Assembly (NCBI RefSeq): GCF_030403505.1
Contig: NZ_JAUEMJ010000002.1
Span: 186,001 to 250,000 of the forward strand
DNA length: 64,000 nt
Source of the DNA: Glycomyces tritici
GTDB taxonomy: Bacteria; Actinomycetota; Actinomycetes; Mycobacteriales; Micromonosporaceae
Direction: 5' to 3'
The notes beneath the pieces were generated by a model, which was not told the origin of the DNA, searched no databases, and saw only the letters and a program-made list of their open reading frames with translations. Both the position numbers and the translations under genes were made by a program. This document shows positions 1 to 9,870 of this stretch, one piece after another; position 1 is the first letter of the stretch, and each line of letters opens with the position of its first letter.

Positions 1-1891
1 TCACCCCGACCGGGTCGAGCAGATCGGCATCCACAATGGCGCTGAGGGCGGCGGCGGCTTCATCCCCGTAGTGCTGCGCGGCGTCGCGCACCAGGCCGGG
101 TCCACGGGTGGCCGCGAGGTGGGCCAGCGCGGCCGTCGCGCTCGTGCGCAGCTTCTTGTCCGCGCCGAGCGCGTCCGGGACGAGGAGCACGGCGGCGTCG
201 GCGCCATGGCGGTCGAGCCAGGCGATGGCATTGGTGCGCAAGGACTTCAGCCGTACGAGGGCGTCGGCCATGCACCGGGCGGCGGGCAGGTTCGCGATCG
301 GCCGTACCGCGTCGCGGCCGGCGGCGTCGAAGGCGGCGGCCCTGGCGACCTCGTAGGACACGGCCGTCTCGAAGCGGGCGAGGACGCGATAGAGCTTGTA
401 TTGCGCTTCGAAGCCGAGTGGGGCGCCGGCGCGCCAGCGGTCGGCGACGGGGGCGGCGATCGCAAGCGGCGCTTCCGACAGCAGCCGCAGGCCGAGATCG
501 GAGGGCAACCGGCCCAGTTCCATGCGCCGGGCCTCCTCGCGCCAGCTTGCCTCGTCCCGGTCACCGAAGTGGTAGAAGCGCTTTCCGAAGCGCTCGCGTT
601 CGTCGGCGGCCCAGACGACCCGGTTGATCGGGGGCGGGACGAGTCCTTCGAGGACGGGGTCCTTCCGCCTGTCGCGCTTGGCGGTCCACGGCGGGGCGGC
701 GAGCAGCGGCGGCAGTTCGGCCGGGTCGGCGTACGGCGCTCGGTCGGAGGCGGCGAAGAGCGGGCCGACCGTGCTCATCGCCGCGTCGTCGAGCCCCGGC
801 ACGGCCGCGGCGACGGCGGGATCGGAGTGGAGGAGCTGCGTGAGGCGCCGGCGCCGGCCCGGGCCCGCCTCGGGGAGGCGGGCGGCTGCGGCGCGGAGCG
901 TCCGCAGCGGGTAGTGGGCCGCGAACTCGATCGCGACGGCCATGACGTCCGGTTCGTGGAGCCGGTCGGCGAGATATCCGGCGGCTTCGTCGGAGGGCAG
1001 CCCGGCCAGTGCCTTGTGGAGCCTGCGGCGCCAGGCCACGGGGTGGGTGTCCTTCACGCTGTCGATCACCACCGGTGCGGCGGCGGCGCCGAGGCGCTTG
1101 ACGAGGTTCGCGAGCGCGGGCGTCTCGAGGCGGTAGGGCGGGATGCGGAGCCGGCCGAGGGCGGCGAGCTGGCCGGACGTGGTGACGGCTTGTGTGACCA
1201 GCAGTTCGGTGAGGTGCGATGCGGGTGTGCCGTCAAGGTGCTCCTCGCACACGTCGTCGGCCCAGGCCCGCTCGTCGGGGACGAGCAGGGTCACCGCGAG
1301 CCGTTCGGCCGAGTTGGTGCGGCGGCGGGCGAGCGCGTCGCGGACGGCGGTGTACTCGGAGTCGGAGGCGGCGGCGATCAGGTGGCGGAGGTCGGCGAGG
1401 AGGCCGTCCGGGACGGTGCGGAACCAGGCGCTGTCGTTGAGGTGCACCTGGCGCAGGCGGACCTCGATGCGGTCTCGGCCGGTGTCGAGCGTGAAGAGCA
1501 TCGCGGCGGTCTCGGCGGCGAACGGCAGGCCGTGGTCGGCGGCGAGGCGGGCGAGCAGGTCGCGGGACGCGGCCGACTTCTGCTCGATGAAGTCGGTGGT
1601 CGCCGGGTCGCCGCCCACGTAGTGGCAGATGACGGCGGTCGCGACGGCCGCGCCGACCGGGTCGGCGGCCCCGTCGAGGAAGGCGGTGCCGGCCGGTCGC
1701 AGCAGCTCGTGGGGCGCGAGGTCGAGCACGGCGCGGGCCCGGGTCTCGTGTTCGGCGAGCAGCCGGCCGCCCGCTTCGGGCGACGCGGTGACCTTGCGGG
1801 GCTTCCCGATGGAGCGGGTCGGCTTGACGTGCCGTTCCCAGACCTTCGGGAAGTGGGCCTGGTCTTCTTGGGGTGCAAGCGATGCCGTCAT
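1..1891 (-). CDS. DUF4132-family protein, first paralog (3' end beyond window)
   Basis: This is a large cytoplasmic protein of unknown biochemical role. About 630 codons are visible, open from ATG 1891 to the window edge with no stop, so the C-terminal part (where the DUF4132 domain should lie) is missing. It is clearly a paralog of the next gene. Both begin with MT...APQEDQ, and both carry PPLL-APPWT-KR and WLDRHG followed by LVPDALGADKK. The body is an Ala/Leu-rich, HEAT-like helical repeat region with no signal peptide or membrane span. The start is supported by GAAGGA five bases upstream. DUF4132 proteins relate to E. coli MolR/YehI, whose function is poorly known. The paralogs lie head-to-tail and share a promoter architecture, so they probably arose by tandem duplication. 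The family call rests on similarity to the complete second copy. Confidence 0.75.
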   Translation of the reverse strand, partial: MTASLAPQEDQAHFPKVWERHVKPTRSIGKPRKVTASPEAGGRLLAEHETRARAVLDLAPHELLRPAGTAFLDGAADPVGAAVATAVICHYVGGDPATTDFIEQKSAASRDLLARLAADHGLPFAAETAAMLFTLDTGRDRIEVRLRQVHLNDSAWFRTVPDGLLADLRHLIAAASDSEYTAVRDALARRRTNSAERLAVTLLVPDERAWADDVCEEHLDGTPASHLTELLVTQAVTTSGQLAALGRLRIPPYRLETPALANLVKRLGAAAAPVVIDSVKDTHPVAWRRRLHKALAGLPSDEAAGYLADRLHEPDVMAVAIEFAAHYPLRTLRAAAARLPEAGPGRRRRLTQLLHSDPAVAAAVPGLDDAAMSTVGPLFAASDRAPYADPAELPPLLAAPPWTAKRDRRKDPVLEGLVPPPINRVVWAADERERFGKRFYHFGDRDEASWREEARRMELGRLPSDLGLRLLSEAPLAIAAPVADRWRAGAPLGFEAQYKLYRVLARFETAVSYEVARAAAFDAAGRDAVRPIANLPAARCMADALVRLKSLRTNAIAWLDRHGADAAVLLVPDALGADKKLRTSATAALAHLAATRGPGLVRDAAQHYGDEAAAALSAIVDADLLDPVGV

Positions 1892-1910
1892 CCGGGTCCT
1901 TCGTGCGGCG

Positions 1911-1953
1911 GGGAATGTCGCAGCCGAGGATAGCGATTCGGTGCGACATTCCC
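1911..1953 (-). promoter_or_regulatory. Inverted repeat flanking the -10 of DUF4132 gene 1
   Basis: GGGAATGTCGCA (1911-1922) and its exact complement TGCGACATTCCC (1942-1953) form a perfect 12-bp inverted repeat with a 19-nt centre. On the minus strand the centre contains TATCCT (1927-1932), a good actinobacterial -10 (TAnnnT). The arms therefore lie over the -35 side and over the likely transcription start, the geometry of a repressor operator. A related arrangement precedes the second paralog. Confidence 0.5.
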
Positions 1954-1973
1954 GTTCCGTCACGAATCAGGCA

Positions 1974-4900
1974 CTATGCGGTGCCGGTGAGCCGGGCCAG
2001 CGACGCCAGGACCTCCGAGGCGACGACAGGGTCGATGCCCTCGGGGATCTCGCGAGCGAAGTCGTCGGCGTTCGACCACTGGTAGCGCTCGTACCGGTCG
2101 AGCCCGACGCTCACCACGGTCTGCTCCGGGGCCTCGGCGACCTCGCCGACCCAGATGCCGGGGTCGAGCGAGACGACGACGAAACCGCCGCCGGGCAGCG
2201 GGTACGCGATGCCGGGGGCGACGCCGCCGTCTTCGGGGGAGGCCCGGTTCCAGCCGCGCTGCGTCAGGCCGAGCACGCGGCCCACGTCGACTTTGGCGCC
2301 CTCGAACCGCTTGAGGGCGCCGGTGGCGAGCTCCTCGTCGTGGAAGGCCATGACGGGGCGGCTCAGCTGGTCGAAGGGCTGCAGCACCTCGTAGTCGGCG
2401 AGGACCCCCGCCCAGGCCGCGGTCTCGGCGCCGAGGCGGACGGGGTGCGCGAGGGTGATGCGCGCGGTCGCGTCGAGTGCGACGGTGTCGTCCTCGACGT
2501 CGCTGAAGGTCCCGTCCTCGGCGATGCGGAACCCGAACCGGGTGCCCTCGCTCGCGGCGATCCAGACGAGGCGGCGCGCCAGGTGTCCGGTGAGCGGGTG
2601 CTCGACGAAGTACCGCCGGAACTCGTCCGCGGACCAGTCGCGGCCGGCGACCATGGCGTTCTCGAGGCGGCGCACCTGGTCGGCGGCGACGCTGCGCATC
2701 TCCTTCTTCAACGCGCTGAACCGCTGGTAGGACTCGGCGGCGATCTCGGGGTCGTCCTTCGCACCGGGTTTGGGCAGTGCTTTGCGGGGCGAGCCGCCGT
2801 CGTCGCGGACGTAGGGTTTGAGCTGCTCGTCGAAGGCCACGAAGAACTTGCGCGGCCCGTAGTCGAGGACGAGCGCGGCCTCCTCGCCGAGCCCGAAGTC
2901 GGGGACGAGGCGGTCGGCGAGCTGCTCGCGGCTCAACCCGAGGTCCTCGGCGATGCGGGTGATCTGGCGGCCCGCCTCCTCCTTGAGCGCCTTGAACTTC
3001 ACCTTCTCGGCGATGGTCTGGATGGCGCGCAGCGCCGTCTCGGTGCCGATAGCGCCGAGGACTTCCAGTCCGACGACGGCGCGCTTGTGCTGGCTCTGGC
3101 CGGGCCACTCGCGGATGCGCGGGGCGAGGTCCCACACGGTCGCGTCGTCGGCGAAGTGCATGAGCTGCGTGAGCGCCCAGGAGTCCTTCGAGGGCGCGCC
3201 GACGGTGAGCCACCGCTCGAACAGGGCCCGGCTGAACCTGGTGAGGGAGGCGCGGTCGCAGGCTTCGGCGACGAGCTCGATGCCGGGGTAGGCGTAGTCC
3301 GGGGTTCCCAAGGCGAGCACGGTGACCAGGTGCGTGACGGCCGCGGCGGGCAGGGCCCGCTCGCCGCCTTCGAGGAGCACCTGCGGCAGGACCGCGGGCG
3401 AGGCCCAGCTGCCGGGTTTGGGGACGGTGACGCGCGGTTCGAGCGGGTCGACGTCGAGGAACGCCTCGATCGCCGCCGCCGCTTCGGGGCCGAACGGCGC
3501 GGCCTCGGCCGCGACGGCGGCGTTGCCGTGGCTCGCGGCGAGGAACGCCAGCGCGGTCTCGGCGTACCGGCGGCGCTTCTTGTCGGCGCCGAGCGCGTCG
3601 GGGACCAGGTAGGGCACCGCGGCGAGCCCGTGCCGGTCGAGCCAGCGGACGGCGCTGGGCCGGGCGCCCTTCAAGCGGGTCAGGCGTTCGGCCGCGATGC
3701 GCGCGGCGGCCAGGTTGAGGATCGGTCCGGGGAGTTCGCGGCAGGTGTGCTCGGTGGCGGGGAAGACGAGCACCCGGTCGATGACGCGCTCGCCGTACCG
3801 GGCGAGGAGGCGCTGCAGCTGGGGCTCGTTGCCGGAGACCGTGCTCGGGTCCCAGTGCTCCAGGAGCGGTTCGGACCGTTCGGTCGCGACGTAGGCGAGG
3901 AAGGCGGCCAGCCGCCAGTCGCCCTGTTCGATGGTGTCCTTGTCGTTCCAGTAGTAGTCGCCGAGGTCGTAGTATCCGCGGACCTGGCTCCAGGCCTCCC
4001 GTTCGCCCGGCTCCCATGACAAGTGCGCGGCAGCGGGCGCCTCGAGGCCTTCGACGGCCACGGGTGTCGCCTTGGGGCGCTTGCGGGTCCACGGCGGGGC
4101 GACGAGCAGCGGCGGGAGGTCCTCGGGGGCGGCGGCGGGGGCGCGGCCGGAGGTGTCGAGGAGGTCGGCGAGGGCCTCCCGGTCGGCCTCCCCGAGGTGG
4201 GCGCGGTGCGCGGGGTCGACGAGGTCCGCGATGGCGGTGAGCCAGGTGCGCAGGCCCTCGGGGGCGCCGGGGGCGAGGCGGGCCGCGGTGCGCAGGGCCC
4301 GGACGGGGAAGCGGGCGACGGCCTCGTTCGCGGCCTCCCACACGTTCGGCCAGGTGAGGCGTTCGAATACGAACGCGGTGGCCTCGTCGCTGGGGATCAT
4401 CGCGATCGCGCGGTACAGGAGCTTGCGGAAGTCGTCGTTGTATCGGTACGCGGCCTTGTCGGTCTCGAGCATGATCGGCAGCGCCTCGGTGCCGAGCCCG
4501 CCGAGCGCGGCGGCGACGGCGTCGACCTCCATGCGGTAGTAGCTCAGGATGATGGGCATGCCCGCGGCGCGCGGCTGGGCGGCGTCGCTGGTGGCGTGCC
4601 AGACGAGCAGGTCGGCCCGGCCCGCGTAGGCCCGGCTCTGCCCGAACTCGGCGCAGGCCTCCGTGACCCAGTCGGTCTCGGTGGGGAGCAGGAGCATGGC
4701 GGCCATGCGCTTCGCGCCGGAGTCGCGGTGCCCCGCGACGGCCGCGACGACCTCGGCGTACGCCTCGTCGGAGACGGACGCGAGGAGGGAGCGGAGGGCG
4801 GCGATGTCGCCGTGGTCCATTTCGTGCACGGCCGTGTCGGGGTGGGCCACGTCGTGCTCGAAAATGGTGCGCTTCGCGATGGCCTCCCCGCCGTAGTAGC

Positions 4901-5306
4901 CACCGGTCGTCGGGCAGACCGCGAGGCGCTCGACGGCCGCGGCGACCGCGAAGGGCAGGCCGTGCTCGTGCAGCCAGCGGTCGAACTCGGGTCGCAGCCA
5001 CGATTCGCGCGAGCGCCCCTCGTAGTCGAGGATCAGCGTCGCGACGGCGGCGGCCCCGCGCGGGTTCGCCTCCCCGTCGAGGTACGCCTGGGCGTCCGCG
5101 GCGTAGTCCGCGTTCTCCGGCAATGCGAGCGCGGCCTGGATCTTCTCGTAGCGGGCGGCGATCTTCTGGCGCTGGGCCGCGAACGTGGCGGGGTCGGCGG
5201 GGGTGAACGGCTTCCCGGCGCGCCGGCCGCGCCACGGCAGCAGCCTGGCGTTCCAGGCCGCCGGCAGTTGCAACTGGTCTTCTTGGGGGGCAACGTGATC
5301 GGTCAT
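1974..5306 (-). CDS. DUF4132-family protein, second paralog (complete, 1110 aa)
   Basis: A complete 1110-residue cytoplasmic protein of unknown function. Residues about 1-780 are helical, HEAT-like and Ala/Leu-rich, including PPLLVAPPWTRKR near 410 and LVPDALGADKK near 560. The C-terminal 200 residues match the DUF4132 pattern: RFGFRIAEDGTFSDVEDD, then LAHPVRL, then a QPFDQLSRP stretch. No catalytic motif, signal peptide or transmembrane segment is obvious. ATG 5306 has GAAGGA five bases upstream. The gene lies 82 bp upstream of the first paralog on the same strand; each has its own promoter-like region. DUF4132/MolR proteins are often large and associated with WGR domains, but no WGR domain is seen here. 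Family assignment is fairly firm; function is unknown. Confidence 0.8.
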   Translation of the reverse strand: MTDHVAPQEDQLQLPAAWNARLLPWRGRRAGKPFTPADPATFAAQRQKIAARYEKIQAALALPENADYAADAQAYLDGEANPRGAAAVATLILDYEGRSRESWLRPEFDRWLHEHGLPFAVAAAVERLAVCPTTGGYYGGEAIAKRTIFEHDVAHPDTAVHEMDHGDIAALRSLLASVSDEAYAEVVAAVAGHRDSGAKRMAAMLLLPTETDWVTEACAEFGQSRAYAGRADLLVWHATSDAAQPRAAGMPIILSYYRMEVDAVAAALGGLGTEALPIMLETDKAAYRYNDDFRKLLYRAIAMIPSDEATAFVFERLTWPNVWEAANEAVARFPVRALRTAARLAPGAPEGLRTWLTAIADLVDPAHRAHLGEADREALADLLDTSGRAPAAAPEDLPPLLVAPPWTRKRPKATPVAVEGLEAPAAAHLSWEPGEREAWSQVRGYYDLGDYYWNDKDTIEQGDWRLAAFLAYVATERSEPLLEHWDPSTVSGNEPQLQRLLARYGERVIDRVLVFPATEHTCRELPGPILNLAAARIAAERLTRLKGARPSAVRWLDRHGLAAVPYLVPDALGADKKRRRYAETALAFLAASHGNAAVAAEAAPFGPEAAAAIEAFLDVDPLEPRVTVPKPGSWASPAVLPQVLLEGGERALPAAAVTHLVTVLALGTPDYAYPGIELVAEACDRASLTRFSRALFERWLTVGAPSKDSWALTQLMHFADDATVWDLAPRIREWPGQSQHKRAVVGLEVLGAIGTETALRAIQTIAEKVKFKALKEEAGRQITRIAEDLGLSREQLADRLVPDFGLGEEAALVLDYGPRKFFVAFDEQLKPYVRDDGGSPRKALPKPGAKDDPEIAAESYQRFSALKKEMRSVAADQVRRLENAMVAGRDWSADEFRRYFVEHPLTGHLARRLVWIAASEGTRFGFRIAEDGTFSDVEDDTVALDATARITLAHPVRLGAETAAWAGVLADYEVLQPFDQLSRPVMAFHDEELATGALKRFEGAKVDVGRVLGLTQRGWNRASPEDGGVAPGIAYPLPGGGFVVVSLDPGIWVGEVAEAPEQTVVSVGLDRYERYQWSNADDFAREIPEGIDPVVASEVLASLARLTGTA

Positions 5307-5321
5307 CGAGGTCCTTCGTCA

Positions 5322-5363
5322 GGGAGTGTCGTCCCGACGATAGGCCCGCGGTGCGACATCCCC
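5322..5363 (-). promoter_or_regulatory. Operator-like promoter of DUF4132 gene 2
   Basis: The minus strand reads GGGGATGTCGCA (5352-5363), then a -10-like TATCGT (5337-5342), then an imperfect opposing arm GACACTCCC (5322-5330). The upstream arm is nearly the same as in the paralog's promoter (ATGTCGCACCG followed six bases later by TATCnT in both), but the downstream arm has diverged. This suggests co-regulation of the two copies by one DNA-binding protein. Confidence 0.4.
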
Positions 5364-5371
5364 GCAAACGC

Positions 5372-5400
5372 CGAAGGCCCGGCCGGCGGCCGGGCCTTCG
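5372..5400 (-). terminator. Hairpin downstream of ctaB
   Basis: CGAAGGCCCGGCC (5372-5384) pairs perfectly with GGCCGGGCCTTCG (5388-5400) across a 3-nt loop. It begins nine bases after the ctaB stop codon. There is no U-tract, as is common in high-GC actinobacteria. Confidence 0.75.
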
Positions 5401-5409
5401 AACAACGCC

Positions 5410-6405
5410 CTACATGAGGAAGGAGTCGACCGCCAGCGCGAGGAACAGCAGCGTCAGGTAGCTGGTCGACCAGTGGAAGAGGCGCATCGGCTTGGGGTCC
5501 TCGCCGCGGTTGACGCGCCCGAGGAGCTTGTGGCACTCCAGGACGAACAGGCCGCCCGAGACGAGCGCGACGATGCCGTAGAGCCAGGTCGTGCCGGGCT
5601 GGAGGAACATGGGCACGATGGAGACGGCGAGCATCGCCCAGCCGTAGACCACGGACTCGATCGCGACGCGCTTGGCGGGGGCGACGACGGGGAGCATCGG
5701 GATGCCCGCGGCGGCGTAGTCGTCCTTGAACTTCATGGCGAGCACGTAGAAGTGCGGGGGCTGCCAGAGGAAGACGACGGCGAACAGGACCCAGGCCATC
5801 CAGGACATGTGGCCGGTGACGGCCGCCCAGCCGATGAGCACGGGGGCCGCGCCGCACGCGCCGCCCCACACCGTGTTGTACGGGGTGGTGCGCTTGAGCC
5901 AGATCGTGTAGACGACGTCGTAGTAGACGATGGCGCCGAAGGTGAGGAGCGCGGCGAGCCAGTTGACGAGCAGGCCCATGCCGAGGACCGCGACGGCGCC
6001 GATGACGAGGCCGAAGACCAGGGCGTTGCGCGGCGGGATCTGGTGCTTGGCCAGCGGGCGGCGCGAGGTGCGGGCCATGAGCTGGTCGATGTCGCGGTCG
6101 ATGTAGCAGTTGATCGCGTTCGCGGAGCCGGCCGCGAGGGCGCCGCCGATGAGGGTCGCCAGGACCGCCTTCAGCGTGGGCAGGCCGCCGTACTCCATGC
6201 GCGCGGCGACGAGCATCGCCGGGATGGTGGTGATGAGGAGCAGCTCGACGATGCGCGGCTTCGTCAGCGAGACGTAGGCGCCGATGAGCGTCCTGAGGGA
6301 CGGCTTGGCCGGGGCCCCGTCGCCGGGCGCGGGCAGTTCGATTCGCTTGCGGGCCTGGGGCCGGGGGCGGTCGGCCAGGGCGCGGGTCGGGTCCTCGTTC
6401 ATCAC
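5410..6405 (-). CDS. ctaB: Protoheme IX farnesyltransferase (heme O synthase)
   Basis: Integral membrane UbiA-family prenyltransferase that transfers farnesyl from FPP to heme B, giving heme O for the aa3-type cytochrome oxidase. The prenyl-diphosphate/Mg motif NxxxDxxxD is at N99-D103-D107, followed by MARTSRRPL. About nine hydrophobic segments fill residues 45-331, and a second loop has [15 protein letters not shown]. The length of 331 aa fits the family (about 300-320 aa). The gene diverges from tkt, the usual actinobacterial neighbour. GTG 6405 and ATG 6402 are adjacent possible starts. On the minus strand TATGGT (6411-6416) ends 5 nt before the GTG and 8 nt before the ATG, suggesting a leaderless transcript. 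Assignment is secure; the exact start is uncertain by one codon. Confidence 0.95.
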   Translation of the reverse strand: MMNEDPTRALADRPRPQARKRIELPAPGDGAPAKPSLRTLIGAYVSLTKPRIVELLLITTIPAMLVAARMEYGGLPTLKAVLATLIGGALAAGSANAINCYIDRDIDQLMARTSRRPLAKHQIPPRNALVFGLVIGAVAVLGMGLLVNWLAALLTFGAIVYYDVVYTIWLKRTTPYNTVWGGACGAAPVLIGWAAVTGHMSWMAWVLFAVVFLWQPPHFYVLAMKFKDDYAAAGIPMLPVVAPAKRVAIESVVYGWAMLAVSIVPMFLQPGTTWLYGIVALVSGGLFVLECHKLLGRVNRGEDPKPMRLFHWSTSYLTLLFLALAVDSFLM

Positions 6406-6615
6406 CGCCCACCATACGGGCCGTGAGGAGGTGACCTGGGCCTGGGTCTAGGGCCCCTACCTGGGCGTTCCTGATGGGAGACTTGCTCGTGGGCGGGCTC
6501 ACAAGCCGCGGAATTCCGACCTCCGAGAGACCGCGCATAAAGTTCACCCTGTGTAGGTAGGGTCAGAAGGCACACGTCAATGGCCCAAATACGACGAGTA
6601 TCAAGGAGTATCCCA

Positions 6616-8694
6616 GTGGCACAGTTCGAGTGGACCGTACTCGACCAGAAGGCGGTCGACACGGCGCGGCTGCTCGCCGCCGACGCGGTGGAGAAGGCCG
6701 GCAACGGCCACCCCGGTACCGCCATGAGCCTCGCCCCGGTCGCGCACACCCTGTTCCAGAAGGTCATGCGGCACGACCCGAGCGCCCCCGACTGGGAAGG
6801 CCGCGACCGCTTCGTGCTCTCGTGCGGCCACTCCAGCCTGACGCTGTACGTGCAGCTGTACCTCCAGGGCTACGGCCTGGAGCTTGAGGACCTGCAGAAC
6901 CTGCGCCAGTGGGGGTCCCTGACCCCGGGCCACCCCGAGGTGGGGCACACCGCAGGCGTTGAGACCACCACCGGGCCGCTCGGCCAGGGCCTGGCGACCG
7001 CCGTGGGCATGGCGATGGCCGCCCGCCGCGAGCGCGGCCTGTTCGACCCCGAGCCGGCCGTGGGCGAGAGCCTGTTCGACCACCACGTGTACGTGATCGC
7101 GTCCGACGGCGACATCGAGGAGGGCGTGACGCACGAGGCCTCCGCGATCGCGGGCGTGCAGGAGTTGGGCAACCTCGTCGTCGTCTACGACGACAACGAG
7201 ATCTCCATCGAGGACGACACCAAGATCGCCCTCGGCGAGGACGTCGCCAAGCGCTACGAGGCGTACGGCTGGCACGTCCAGACCGTCGACTGGAAGTCCG
7301 GTGACGAGTACGAGGAGGACCCGAAGGCCCTCTTCGAGGCGATCGAGAAGGCCAAGAAGGTCACCGACAAGCCCTCGCTGATCCGCCTGAAGACCATCAT
7401 CGGCTGGCCCGCCCCGAAGAAGCAGAACTCCTACGCCGCGCACGGCTCCGCCCTGGGCGCCGAGGAGATCGCCGCGACCAAGGAGCTGCTCGGCTTCGAC
7501 CCGGCCGTGTCCTTCAACGTCCCCGAGGACGTCCTGGAGTACACCCGCGGCTCGATCCGCCGCGGCCAGGACCTGCGCTCCGCGTGGGAGACCGACTTCA
7601 ACAACTGGGCCGCCGCGAACCCCGCGAACAAGGCCCTGCACGAGCGCCTGTGGGCGGGCGAGTTCCCCGAGGGCTTCGAGGACGCGTTCCCGGTGTTCGA
7701 GCCGTCCGCCAAGGGCGTCGCCACCCGCTCGGCCTCCGGCAAGGTCCTCTCGGCGCTCGCGCCGGTCCTGCCCGAGCTGTGGGGCGGCTCGGCCGACCTC
7801 GCGGGCTCGAACAACACCACGATGGACGGCGAGCCGTCGTTCCTGCCGCTCTCGCGCCAGACGAAGGCCTACCCGGGCAACCCGTACGGCCGCACCCTCC
7901 ACTTCGGCATCCGCGAGTTCGCGATGGGCACGATCCTCAACGGCATCAAGCTCCACGGCCCGACCCGCCCGTACGGCGGCACGTTCCTCGTGTTCTCCGA
8001 CTACATGCGCGGCGCGGTCCGCCTCGCGGCCCTCATGAAGACCCCCGTGGTCTACGTGTGGACGCACGACTCGATCGGCCTCGGCGAGGACGGCCCGACC
8101 CACCAGCCGGTGGAGCACCTGGCCTCCCTGCGCGCCATCCCGGGCCTGGACGTCATCCGCCCCGGCGACGCGAACGAGACCGCCGTGGTCTGGAAGACCC
8201 TGCTGGGCAAGACCGACCGCCCGGCCGCGCTGGCGCTGACCCGCCAGAACATCCCGGTGTGGGACCGCACGAAGTTCGCTTCGGCCGAGGGCGCCGCGAA
8301 GGGCGCGTACACGCTCCTGGACACCGAGGGCACCCCCGACGTGATCATCATGGGCTCCGGCTCCGAGGTGCAGCTGGCCGTCCAGGCCGCCGAGAGCCTG
8401 GCGTCCGAGGGCGTCAAGGCCCGCGTCGTCTCCGTGCCGTCGATCGAGTGGTTCGACGAGCAGGACGAGGACTACCGGGAATCGGTGCTGCCCAAGGCGG
8501 TCAAGGCCCGCGTGTCGGTCGAGGCGGGCATCGGCCTGTCCTGGCGCGACCTCGTCGGTGACGCAGGAGTCAGCGTCTCCCTGGAACACTTCGGTGCCTC
8601 CGCGCCGTTCGAGAAGCTGTACGAGGAGTTCGGCATCACCGCCGGCGCCGTGGCTGACGCGGCCCGCTCCTCCATCAAGAAGGCACAGCAGTAG
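6616..8694 (+). CDS. tkt: Transketolase
   Basis: Thiamine-diphosphate enzyme of the non-oxidative pentose phosphate pathway; it moves two-carbon units between ketose and aldose phosphates. At 692 aa it matches TktA-type enzymes. Visible motifs are GNGHPG (catalytic His32), GPLGQGLATAVGMA, the Mg/ThDP signature SDGDIEEG (about 163-170), YDDNEIS, and the pyrimidine-domain catalytic Glu in GIREFAMG (about E434). GTG 6616 is preferred because AAGGAG lies seven bases upstream; an in-frame ATG at 6580 has no ribosome binding site. It is the first gene of tkt-tal-pgi-zwf-opcA-pgl. A weak promoter candidate is TTCCGA (6514-6519), an 18-nt spacer and TAAAGT (6538-6543). Confidence 0.96.
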   Translation: MAQFEWTVLDQKAVDTARLLAADAVEKAGNGHPGTAMSLAPVAHTLFQKVMRHDPSAPDWEGRDRFVLSCGHSSLTLYVQLYLQGYGLELEDLQNLRQWGSLTPGHPEVGHTAGVETTTGPLGQGLATAVGMAMAARRERGLFDPEPAVGESLFDHHVYVIASDGDIEEGVTHEASAIAGVQELGNLVVVYDDNEISIEDDTKIALGEDVAKRYEAYGWHVQTVDWKSGDEYEEDPKALFEAIEKAKKVTDKPSLIRLKTIIGWPAPKKQNSYAAHGSALGAEEIAATKELLGFDPAVSFNVPEDVLEYTRGSIRRGQDLRSAWETDFNNWAAANPANKALHERLWAGEFPEGFEDAFPVFEPSAKGVATRSASGKVLSALAPVLPELWGGSADLAGSNNTTMDGEPSFLPLSRQTKAYPGNPYGRTLHFGIREFAMGTILNGIKLHGPTRPYGGTFLVFSDYMRGAVRLAALMKTPVVYVWTHDSIGLGEDGPTHQPVEHLASLRAIPGLDVIRPGDANETAVVWKTLLGKTDRPAALALTRQNIPVWDRTKFASAEGAAKGAYTLLDTEGTPDVIIMGSGSEVQLAVQAAESLASEGVKARVVSVPSIEWFDEQDEDYRESVLPKAVKARVSVEAGIGLSWRDLVGDAGVSVSLEHFGASAPFEKLYEEFGITAGAVADAARSSIKKAQQ

Positions 8695-8733
8695 CAACGT
8701 CGAAGAACTAGCTGGAAAGCTGGAGGAGCACCG

Positions 8734-9870
8734 ATGAGCGCGAACGAGAACCTTGCCGGACTGTCGGCGGCGGGGGTGTCCGTCTGGTTGGACGACATCT
8801 CGCGTGAACGCCTGGAGACGGGCAATCTGAAGGACCTCATCGCCGGGTCGTCCGTCTCGGGCGTCACCTCGAACCCGTCCATTTTCGCGGCGGCCCTGGC
8901 CAAGGGCAACGCCTACGACGAGCAGATCGCGGACCTCGCGGTCCGCGGAGTGAGCGTCGACGAGGCCGCTCGCGCCATCACCACCTTCGACATCCGCTGG
9001 GCGGCGGACGTCCTGGCCCCGGTCTTCGAGACCACCGGGGGCCAGGACGGCCGCGTGTCCATCGAGGTCGACCCGCGCCTCGCCCACGAGACGCAGGCGA
9101 CCATCGCCGAGGCCAAGGCCCTGTGGTGGGCCGTCGACCGGCCGAACACGATGATCAAGATCCCCGCGACCCGGGCCGGGCTCCCCGCCATCACGGCCGC
9201 GATCGCGGCGGGCATCAGCGTCAACGTGACGCTGATCTTCTCGCTGCAGCGCTACCGCGAGGTCATGGACGCGTACATGGCGGGCCTGGAGTCCGCCAAG
9301 GCCGCCGGGCACGACCTGTCGCAGATCCGCTCCGTCGCCTCCTTCTTCGTGTCCCGTGTGGACTCCGAGATCGACAAGCGGCTCGACGGCATCGGGTCCG
9401 ACAAGGCCCTCGCCCTCAAGGGCAAGGCCGCGATCGCGAACGCCCGCTTGGCGTACCAGGAGTTCGAGAACGCCTTCGCGTCCGCGCGCTGGGAGTCCCT
9501 CGCCGCCGCCGGGGCCGTCCCGCAGCGCCCGCTGTGGGCGTCCACTTCGGTCAAGAGCCCGGACTACCGCGACGTCATGTACGTCGAGGACCTCATCGCC
9601 CCCGGCACGGTCAACACCATGCCCGAGGGCACCATGCAGGACTTCGCCGACCACGGCGAGGTCGAACAGGACACCATCCGCCCGTCCTATGCGGACGCGG
9701 CCACCCTCATGCTCGAGCTGGAGCGCGTCGGCGTCGACTACGACGACGTCGTGCAGGTGCTCGAGGACGAGGGCGTCGAGAAGTTCATCGTCAGCTGGAA
9801 GCAGCTCCTGGGGCAGATCGAATCGAAGCTCGGCGAGAGCACGGTTGTAGAAAGCGGAGCACAGAAGTGA
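8734..9870 (+). CDS. tal: Transaldolase
   Basis: Transfers a dihydroxyacetone unit from sedoheptulose-7-P to glyceraldehyde-3-P through a Schiff base. The 378-aa length is that of the longer actinobacterial/cyanobacterial Tal form. The catalytic lysine is K142 in MIKIPAT. Other family motifs are WLDDISR (N-terminal), [21 protein letters not shown] and [14 protein letters not shown] strong GGAGGAG sits before ATG 8734. The gene follows tkt by 39 bp and overlaps pgi by 4 bp (GTGA). Transaldolase and phosphoglucose isomerase are fused in some bacteria; here they are separate but overlapping reading frames. Confidence 0.96.
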   Translation: MSANENLAGLSAAGVSVWLDDISRERLETGNLKDLIAGSSVSGVTSNPSIFAAALAKGNAYDEQIADLAVRGVSVDEAARAITTFDIRWAADVLAPVFETTGGQDGRVSIEVDPRLAHETQATIAEAKALWWAVDRPNTMIKIPATRAGLPAITAAIAAGISVNVTLIFSLQRYREVMDAYMAGLESAKAAGHDLSQIRSVASFFVSRVDSEIDKRLDGIGSDKALALKGKAAIANARLAYQEFENAFASARWESLAAAGAVPQRPLWASTSVKSPDYRDVMYVEDLIAPGTVNTMPEGTMQDFADHGEVEQDTIRPSYADAATLMLELERVGVDYDDVVQVLEDEGVEKFIVSWKQLLGQIESKLGESTVVESGAQK

